Shown here piece after piece: positions 59,272 through 64,000 of a stretch of DNA of 64,000 nt. This DNA comes from Paenibacillus sp. FSL R5-0766 (GTDB taxonomy: Bacteria > Bacillota > Bacilli > Paenibacillales > Paenibacillaceae), in the NCBI RefSeq assembly GCF_037971845.1, contig NZ_CP150227.1:3224001-3288000 (forward strand), in the 5' to 3' direction. Position 1 is the stretch's first letter. Every line of letters begins with the position of its first letter. The position numbers and the translations under genes are program-made. A model generated the notes under the pieces. The model saw only the letters and a list, made by a program, of their open reading frames with translations. It did not search any database and had not been told where the DNA came from.

Positions 59272-59300
59272 ATTATACCCAGTTATAGCCTGAGGCTATA
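59272..59300 (-). promoter_or_regulatory. metE promoter with 17-bp palindromic MET-box
   Basis: On the minus strand a TATAAT -10 box lies at 59277-59272. Directly upstream is the perfect palindrome TATAGCCTGAGGCTATA (59284-59300), covering the weak -35 position. The form (TATAG-N7-CTATA) matches LysR-type MetR/MtaR boxes known in streptococci, suggesting an activator elsewhere. Confidence 0.65.
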
Positions 59301-59340
59301 TCAAAAAGTATATGCTTTATAAGTTGAACTAACGAGTATT

Positions 59341-59366
59341 TACACTTGCCACTCCGATGACAGAAA
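59341..59366. repeat. Partial copy of the 152-bp hairpin element (left end)
   Basis: The segment ATTTACACTTGCCACTCCGA followed by TGACAGAA matches the left end of the element at 2492, with one base changed (TAGCC to TTGCC). Homology stops after GACAGAA. The right half is not found nearby, so it is a truncated copy or solo end. Confidence 0.6.
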
Positions 59367-59497
59367 GATTATCAATATATCAAGTTTCATCACGTTTACA
59401 TTCAGATATATAGCTATGGATTAATATTAGATCGTAATAATATTCTGTATGCTTTTGCATTCACTCGGGATAATAGAAAGTAAAAAGGTGGATGAGT

Positions 59498-59896
59498 ATG
59501 GTAATTCAAAAACAAATTTTTCTCTCAATACTTGTAGCTATAACATTAATGTTAAATAGTGTTTTCCTATCCACAGATGTTACATATGCAGATCCTGAGT
59601 ATGTACAACAAGAAAACTATAAGCCGTTAGCACTTACGATGCTCAACCCATACATTTACCGTGAGATTACCAACTATTATCAGGAAAATCATAAACCGGT
59701 CCCTAGCTATGGGCTATATGACATTCACGTATTGGAACTTAAAAGGCGTACACAAGGTGGTTATAATTTTCGAACGGTTCTGGAAGTCAGAACGTTCTAT
59801 GGTCCACATAACCCGCCATATGGGAAAGAAGTCATTACGTTTGAAATAGACACCACTAATGTTACAATGGTTAACTATGTTCATACGAATGATTGA
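59498..59896 (+). CDS. Secreted DUF3888 protein
   Basis: This 132-residue exported protein has a signal peptide (residues 1-30, ending near TYADP). The mature part has the DUF3888 pattern: LNPYIYREITNYYQENHKP, YDIHVLELKR and RTFYGPHNPPYGKEVITFEI. These proteins are widespread in spore-forming Firmicutes with no known function. ATG 59498 follows AAGGTGG. An ATG six bases earlier is closer to the site. The next gene begins 20 bases after its stop. Confidence 0.82.
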   Translation: MVIQKQIFLSILVAITLMLNSVFLSTDVTYADPEYVQQENYKPLALTMLNPYIYREITNYYQENHKPVPSYGLYDIHVLELKRRTQGGYNFRTVLEVRTFYGPHNPPYGKEVITFEIDTTNVTMVNYVHTND

Positions 59897-59916
59897 AAGA
59901 AAGGAAGGCGGTATTT

Positions 59917-60540
59917 GTGAATCTGTATCACATCCAGTCCACCGTGCACGGAGTCAACAGAGTAGCATCATTTCTGGAAGACAATTATATTGGTATTGCT
60001 TGGTCAGGTACAGGGGATCTTGAGCAAACGCCTCCGGAGCTATGGAAGGAACAGTTGGTTCAACACTATCCCTTGGATGAAGCAGAATTGGCGAGCACAC
60101 TCGCGACACTACATATGTTTGGTAACCTCATGCAGGATGGAGATTATGTATTAATTAGCGATGATGAATGGACGTATGTTGGGGATATCGGGGATTATTA
60201 TTACGACGATTCCGCTGGCACAGAAAACGACTTGATCTGTCACCGTCGCGGAGTCACATGGTTGGGTCGTATTCCTCTTGCTGAGCTGAATGACAAAGTG
60301 CAGGCACTGCAAAATGATTCAGCCATCCTTGCGAAGTTTGAGTATCCCATATCACAAGCACAGCTGGATCGAGGTCTTGCAGTCAGTGTAACAGCCGAAG
60401 CAACCAACTCTCTCTCAACAGGGGTAGATGAAGCCACGATTCAGAGAGCTCTCCAGGTGCTGAGAGAAGCGTTACACAGTGAAGAAGAAGAGCTGCGAAT
60501 TCGTGCGGCTACAGCCATTTTGCAGTATGCCAAACAATAG
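59917..60540 (+). CDS. Hypothetical protein with EVE/PUA-like N-terminal region
   Basis: This 207-residue soluble protein has an N-terminal part, NYIGIAWSG, MQDGDYVLISDDEWTYVGDIGDYYYDD and HRRGVTWLGRIPLAEL. It follows the layout of the EVE/PUA-like modules found beside restriction and RNA- or DNA-modification readers (GDYV, then VGDIGDYYY and a V-x-W-L strand). The last 50 residues are helical, with a short HEAT-like segment. GTG 59917 follows AAGGAAGG. The assignment is from fold pattern only. It lies after the DUF3888 gene and is convergent with the MBL gene. Confidence 0.6.
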   Translation: MNLYHIQSTVHGVNRVASFLEDNYIGIAWSGTGDLEQTPPELWKEQLVQHYPLDEAELASTLATLHMFGNLMQDGDYVLISDDEWTYVGDIGDYYYDDSAGTENDLICHRRGVTWLGRIPLAELNDKVQALQNDSAILAKFEYPISQAQLDRGLAVSVTAEATNSLSTGVDEATIQRALQVLREALHSEEEELRIRAATAILQYAKQ

Positions 60541-60557
60541 GAAGACTATGCTAAGAC

Positions 60558-60595
60558 TAAGAATGGTTACTGGGTTTAGACGGTAACCATTCGCG
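60558..60595. other. Hairpin between convergent genes
   Basis: GAATGGTTAC (60561-60570) and GTAACCATTC (60583-60592) are perfectly complementary. No T-run follows, so it is a weak terminator candidate. Confidence 0.5.
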
Positions 60596-60613
60596 GATCA
60601 GCAATTTTAATAT

Positions 60614-61279
60614 TTATAACCCTTGAGTAAGTTTTGAGATCTGTTCATTTACATTCCCATGACTTAGACCACCGTGATAACAAATCACAGATGTAATGTC
60701 GAGTTCGATATACTTTTTCAAAGAGTATCGAGCTGTCTCTGTATCCAGTGTAGTTGGTTCATGAATGCCTCCAAGCATGCCGTCTACACTGAACATTGAA
60801 TCTCCGGCGATGAGCGTCTTGCTGTCCATCATATATAAACTGATATGACCTGGCGTATGACCAGGTGTATGAATAACGCGAATACCACCACAAAACGGCA
60901 GTTCCTGACCATCAGTCACCGTTGTATCTACTTTGCCCATTGGAGGATGCTCAAGGTGACCGTCTTTCAGAAGAGGGAGCTGTCCCTCAATATACGGCTT
61001 ATCCAGCGCATGCGCATAGATCTTGATTTGTGAGCCACAAGCTTTCAAAATCTCGGGAAGACACCCGATATGGTCCACATCCTGATGCGTCAAAATCACT
61101 GCTTTAAGTCGGCTGATCGGCACACCAATCTTTTCGAGTGCGATATGCAAATCGTCATATTGTCCAGGGAAGCCGGTATCAATTAACACAACCATTTCTT
61201 CATCCCATATCAGAACAGGGTGAATTATATTCCCCTCAAAATCAAGCTGAAGCATCGCTATTCCCTTTGAAATTTCCAT
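60614..61279 (-). CDS. Metallo-beta-lactamase-fold hydrolase
   Basis: This 221-residue MBL hydrolase has the metal motif H65-Q-D67-V-D69-H70 (THQDVDH), HTPGHTPGH (second histidine), GDSMF and a C-terminal YHGG. In the first motif Q replaces the usual second histidine, giving HxDxDH, a variant seen in some quorum-quenching lactonases and glyoxalase II relatives. ATG 61279 follows GGAGGT. The substrate is unknown. Lactone or thioester hydrolysis is likely. Confidence 0.85.
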   Translation of the reverse strand: MEISKGIAMLQLDFEGNIIHPVLIWDEEMVVLIDTGFPGQYDDLHIALEKIGVPISRLKAVILTHQDVDHIGCLPEILKACGSQIKIYAHALDKPYIEGQLPLLKDGHLEHPPMGKVDTTVTDGQELPFCGGIRVIHTPGHTPGHISLYMMDSKTLIAGDSMFSVDGMLGGIHEPTTLDTETARYSLKKYIELDITSVICYHGGLSHGNVNEQISKLTQGL

Positions 61280-61486
61280 AATACCAGACCTCCGAGAGTT
61301 GAAATTCGTATACATCGTTGCTCGTTATATTTCTTATGTAAACGAATAAAGCCGGCAAAAAGATACGTTCGGATGCTTATAGAAATATTCAATGAATGGG
61401 GGAATTGACGCTTGGTGTTGGGAATGATAATTTAGATATATCATTTTAAAGCAATAATTCCAATAAGATAAAGGGGGGTATGTGGG

Positions 61487-61597
61487 ATGACACATATCGT
61501 GCATGCAGCAGCTGAAGATATTCGAAGCGAAGATTCGCTGTTACTGAGGGACAGAGTGTTTGCCTACCAGAAAGATCTGGTACACGAAAAAGTATAA
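61487..61597 (+). pseudogene. Small ORF or decayed gene with in-frame stop
   Basis: GGGGGG and ATG 61487 open 36 codons (MTHIVHAAAEDIRSEDSLLL, then RDRVFAYQKDLVHEKV) ending in TAA 61595-61597. The same frame continues with protein-like sequence (FYELLLLFAERTEEHKIK) to the terminator. This could be a short peptide gene or a gene broken by one stop. The family is not recognised. Confidence 0.35.
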
Positions 61598-61654
61598 TTC
61601 TACGAATTACTGCTTTTATTTGCTGAACGTACAGAGGAACACAAGATAAAAGTA

Positions 61655-61681
61655 AAAAAGTCGCCTATTGGCGACTTTTTG
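61655..61681 (+). terminator. Intrinsic terminator (GTCGCC family)
   Basis: AGTCGCC (61659-61665), TATT loop, GGCGACT (61670-61676) and a T-run end the small ORF region. An A-run on the left suits the opposite strand too. Confidence 0.88.
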
Positions 61682-61739
61682 CATTTTAACATACTGCATT
61701 TACTCCAATTATCTCATCTGAAAATATAGACAAAAGCGT

Positions 61740-62111
61740 TCAATCCGTTGCGCTATTATTGATCAATAAAGGTTCTTGGTGTTGGACACCCCATTCGCAT
61801 AGTCCTTCCAAAACGGGCAATAACGTTTCAGCTTTGGCTGTCAGACGGTACTCGACTTTAGGAGGGACTTGGGGATATTCTTTTCGTTCGACCATACCAT
61901 CTGCTTCCAATTCTTTGAGCTGTGAACTCAGCGTTTTATACGTGATGGCGCCAATCTGTCTTTTTAGTTCATTGAAACGGACAGGCTGGTTATCAGCCAG
62001 AAGATACATAATCACCATTTTCCATTTGCCACCAATGACAGACAACGTGTATCCAAAAGGGGTATCTTGAATGTTTTTAACTTTACCGTGGTATTCAGCC
62101 ATACTCATCAT
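61740..62111 (-). CDS. HxlR-family transcriptional regulator
   Basis: This 123-residue winged-helix regulator has the features of the HxlR group: FGYTLSVIGGKWKMVIMYLLADN, RFNELKRQIGAITYKTLSSQLKELEADGMVERKEYPQVPPKVEYRLT. Such proteins often sense redox or electrophile stress, usually through a cysteine in the helical region, and one cysteine is present (GLCEWG). It is divergent from the arginase-fold gene, and the shared gap contains a TAGTAC/GTACTA dyad. Confidence 0.9.
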   Translation of the reverse strand: MMSMAEYHGKVKNIQDTPFGYTLSVIGGKWKMVIMYLLADNQPVRFNELKRQIGAITYKTLSSQLKELEADGMVERKEYPQVPPKVEYRLTAKAETLLPVLEGLCEWGVQHQEPLLINNSATD

Positions 62112-62129
62112 TTACACTATCCTTTCGGG

Positions 62130-62156
62130 TAGTACCTATCATAAAAGACCGTACTA
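62130..62156. promoter_or_regulatory. Dyad between HxlR and arginase-fold genes
   Basis: TAGTAC (62130-62135) and GTACTA (62151-62156) form an inverted pair 21 bp apart, two helical turns, within the 102-bp divergent gap. It is a likely HxlR operator. Confidence 0.55.
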
Positions 62157-62213
62157 TTTATTTGTTTGGGCTCAGTTTATACTAACCTTACTTTGAAGTA
62201 AAGGAGATTTACG

Positions 62214-63071
62214 ATGACTCAAAAAACAATACGTCTGCTTATGCCACAATGGCAAGGTGGAGATAATCCAAACTACTCTTTTGGAGCGGAGCTGCTTGCA
62301 TGGCTTGCACCTGACAATGATCAACCTCTCATTCATGTTCCTGTCGAAGCATATGATGGAACATTTCTGGTAAGCGAGAACGGGATAAAAGGCAGAGCAC
62401 AATTACTTCAGCAATTGCAGGCTGCCCAGCATATTATTCAAGCTCACCAGCCCGATCGCATTGTCATGTTTGGTGGTGACTGTTTGGTCGAACAAGCCCC
62501 GTTTGCTTATTTAAATGAACGATATGACGGAGAACTTGGTTTGATATGGATTGATGCTCATGGTGATTTGGTTAGATACGAGGGATATGACAACGGTCAT
62601 ACTTTACCGCTTGGGAACCTTCTTGGGGAAGGGGATCCGGAGTTTGCCAAACATGTGAGTGTCCCTTTGAAACCTGAACATGTCTTCATGGCCGGGTTGA
62701 CAACCCCCACGGAACAGGAAACCGAAGTGATTCAAAGATTGGGTATCCGAACGGCTGGAACTGAAGAATTAACCTATGGCATGGATTCGATTAAGAAGTG
62801 GATTAAAGAGACTGGGTTCAAACATCTGGCAATTCATCTTGATCTGGATGTGCTTGATCCCAACATGTTCCGTTCATTGTTATTCGCCAAGCCAGGAGAA
62901 CCTTATGAGTTTTCACCAGCGGGAACCATGCAAATACCTCACTTGCTTCATCTGATTAAAGAACTGTCTGAAGAAACAGATGTAGTTGGATTAGGGATAA
63001 CTGAGCATATGCCGTGGGATACCATTAACTTGAAGAATTTGCTTGGAGAAATACCTATCCTGAACCAGTGA
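62214..63071 (+). CDS. Arginase/agmatinase-fold protein
   Basis: This 285-residue protein has the arginase fold. Metal-binding elements are the C-terminal WIDAHGDLVRY and HLDLDVLDPNMF. The first motif reads FGGDCLVEQ where classical members have GGDH, so one manganese ligand (His) is replaced by Cys. It may be a non-canonical ureohydrolase or an altered-metal enzyme. AAAGGAG lies before the ATG. Divergent from the HxlR regulator, which probably controls it. The substrate cannot be predicted. Confidence 0.85.
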   Translation: MTQKTIRLLMPQWQGGDNPNYSFGAELLAWLAPDNDQPLIHVPVEAYDGTFLVSENGIKGRAQLLQQLQAAQHIIQAHQPDRIVMFGGDCLVEQAPFAYLNERYDGELGLIWIDAHGDLVRYEGYDNGHTLPLGNLLGEGDPEFAKHVSVPLKPEHVFMAGLTTPTEQETEVIQRLGIRTAGTEELTYGMDSIKKWIKETGFKHLAIHLDLDVLDPNMFRSLLFAKPGEPYEFSPAGTMQIPHLLHLIKELSEETDVVGLGITEHMPWDTINLKNLLGEIPILNQ

Positions 63072-63215
63072 TATAGGTTATGAGTCGCCAGAATATATCA
63101 GAATACTGATATAAGGAGTCAAAATATAGGAAGATTACAGATAGAAATATCAATATTATTATATGGGTGGTTCGACGAGAATCAGAAATTAAACAAACTG
63201 AGGAGAGACACCCAG

Positions 63216-64000
63216 ATGGTCACGTTATTGTTAATCATTATTTATCTCGCATTTATAGGGCTGGGATTACCGGATGCTTTACTTGGCAGTGCCTGGTCCG
63301 TTATGAAAAACGATATACATGCGACAACAGAAATGGCTGGTTACATATCGCTAATCATTTCATTTAGTACAGTAGTGTCCAGTCTGTCCGCTAGCCGATT
63401 GTTACACCGGTTCGGAACGGGTAAAGTCACAGTATTCAGTATCCTCTCAACAACGATCGCGCTGTTAGGATTCTCATTCTCTGAGAATTTTGTGTTTTTA
63501 CTGATTCTGGCGATCCCTCTCGGTCTCGGTGCAGGTTCGGTGGATGCGGCACTAAGTAATTATGTAGCATTACATTTCAAGGCCAAGCATATGAACTGGT
63601 TGCATTGTTTCTGGGGAATTGGCGCAGTGACAGGCCCACTCGTTATGGCATATTGGCTGAATCAAGCAAACAACTGGCGTGCAGGATACGTTACTGTGGG
63701 GTTGATTTTGCTTGGGATCGCGGTGATCTTATTATCAACTTTGTCTCTATGGAAGATTTTTGAGAAGGGAAGAGTAGAGGGTTTAGGTGATGAGAAGAAA
63801 CGCGTAAGCAACCGTGAGGCCATACGTATCCCCGGCGTGAAAATGTCGATGCTTGCGATGCTCTGTTATAATGGTTCCGAAACTGCTGCCGGTCTGTGGA
63901 TGGCTTCTTTCTTCATAGGTAGTAAAGGCGTATCTCCAGGTACTGCGGCAGCGTTATCTTCCTTGTTCTTTATCGGAATCATCGTAGGACGTATAATCTC
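63216..64000 (+). CDS. MFS transporter (5' part, runs off the window)
   Basis: The first 261 codons of a major facilitator transporter are visible, and the gene continues past base 64000. About seven membrane helices can be seen, with GLGLPDALLGSAWSVM, the loop SASRLLHRFGTGKV and GLGAGSVDAALSNYVALHFKAKHMNWLHCFWG. The last of these is typical of the FucP/YfkF-like group of sugar or multidrug MFS proteins. ATG 63216 follows GAGGAGA. The substrate is unknown. It lies about 145 bases after the arginase-fold gene. Confidence 0.85.
   Translation, partial: MVTLLLIIIYLAFIGLGLPDALLGSAWSVMKNDIHATTEMAGYISLIISFSTVVSSLSASRLLHRFGTGKVTVFSILSTTIALLGFSFSENFVFLLILAIPLGLGAGSVDAALSNYVALHFKAKHMNWLHCFWGIGAVTGPLVMAYWLNQANNWRAGYVTVGLILLGIAVILLSTLSLWKIFEKGRVEGLGDEKKRVSNREAIRIPGVKMSMLAMLCYNGSETAAGLWMASFFIGSKGVSPGTAAALSSLFFIGIIVGRII

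Noticed and set aside
59199..59491. SAM (S-box) riboswitch or T-box expected before metE
   Set aside because: The leader lacks the S-box conserved core and any specifier loop or T-box sequence. A palindromic protein site fits better.
1..64000. tRNA, rRNA, CRISPR arrays, prophage genes and complete insertion sequences
   Set aside because: No cloverleaf, rRNA core, spaced direct-repeat array, integrase or transposase gene was seen on either strand.

Overview
The window reads as chromosome of a spore-forming, low-to-mid GC Firmicute, most likely Paenibacillus. The evidence is indirect: a GerA-type germinant receptor operon, a YheC/YheD-type ATP-grasp protein, bacillithiol genes (yojF-bshB2), a GH18 protein with a copper-amine-oxidase-like N-terminal domain typical of that genus, Gram-positive ribosome binding sites, frequent TTG/GTG starts and catabolite (cre) boxes. 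I found no rRNA, tRNA, CRISPR array, prophage or intact insertion sequence.

Layout. 1-4.4 kb: tail of a secreted serine hydrolase, an ABC exporter with its small partner gene under a GTATAC double operator, a 152-bp hairpin repeat, and a MarR regulator coupled to a threonine aldolase. 5-11 kb: methyltransferase, pentapeptide-repeat protein, a guanidine-I riboswitch with its ykkC/ykkD export pair, DEAD-box helicase, small genes and an esterase. 11.3-14.4 kb: three-gene type III polyketide operon (synthase, methyltransferase, flavoprotein). 14.5-21.6 kb: aminotransferase, MaoC protein, LacI and AraC regulators and a sugar ABC importer behind a cre box. 21.8-25.8 kb: gerA-type operon with a small two-helix fourth gene. 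25.9-32.5 kb: GH18 protein, a beta-rich protein beside the tail of an inverted paralogue, an orphan histidine kinase, a secreted lipase whose Shine-Dalgarno lies in a nested hairpin, an AraC regulator and an SDR.

32.6-38.7 kb: GH2 glycosidase with two cre-like boxes, then a sugar-nucleotide transferase / DUF6492-like / YheC-D group. 38.9-43.1 kb: LytTR-type two-component pair and a serine hydrolase paralogous to the gene cut at base 1. 43.4-49.8 kb: lipoprotein, a frameshifted SDR behind a MerR-type 19-bp-spacer promoter, murB, DUF817 protein, a Fur-boxed haem monooxygenase, yojF-bshB2. 49.9-52.3 kb: ABC exporter pair divergent from its probable TetR repressor. 52.5-56.7 kb: nosD-nosL-nosY-nosF plus a TlpA/ResA thioredoxin, with no nosZ in the window. 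56.9-64 kb: metE behind a palindromic LysR-type box, a DUF3888 protein, an EVE-like protein, an MBL hydrolase, an HxlR regulator divergent from an arginase-fold protein, and a truncated MFS transporter.

Two themes stand out. Much of the regulation is readable as DNA palindromes or RNA hairpins just upstream of genes. Many transcription units end in near copies of one terminator (GTCGCC, short loop, GGCGGC or GGCGAC, T-run). The best leads for novelty are the 152-bp hairpin element, the SD-sequestering nested hairpin before the lipase, the nos accessory operon lacking nosZ, the type III PKS operon, and the GTATAC operator.
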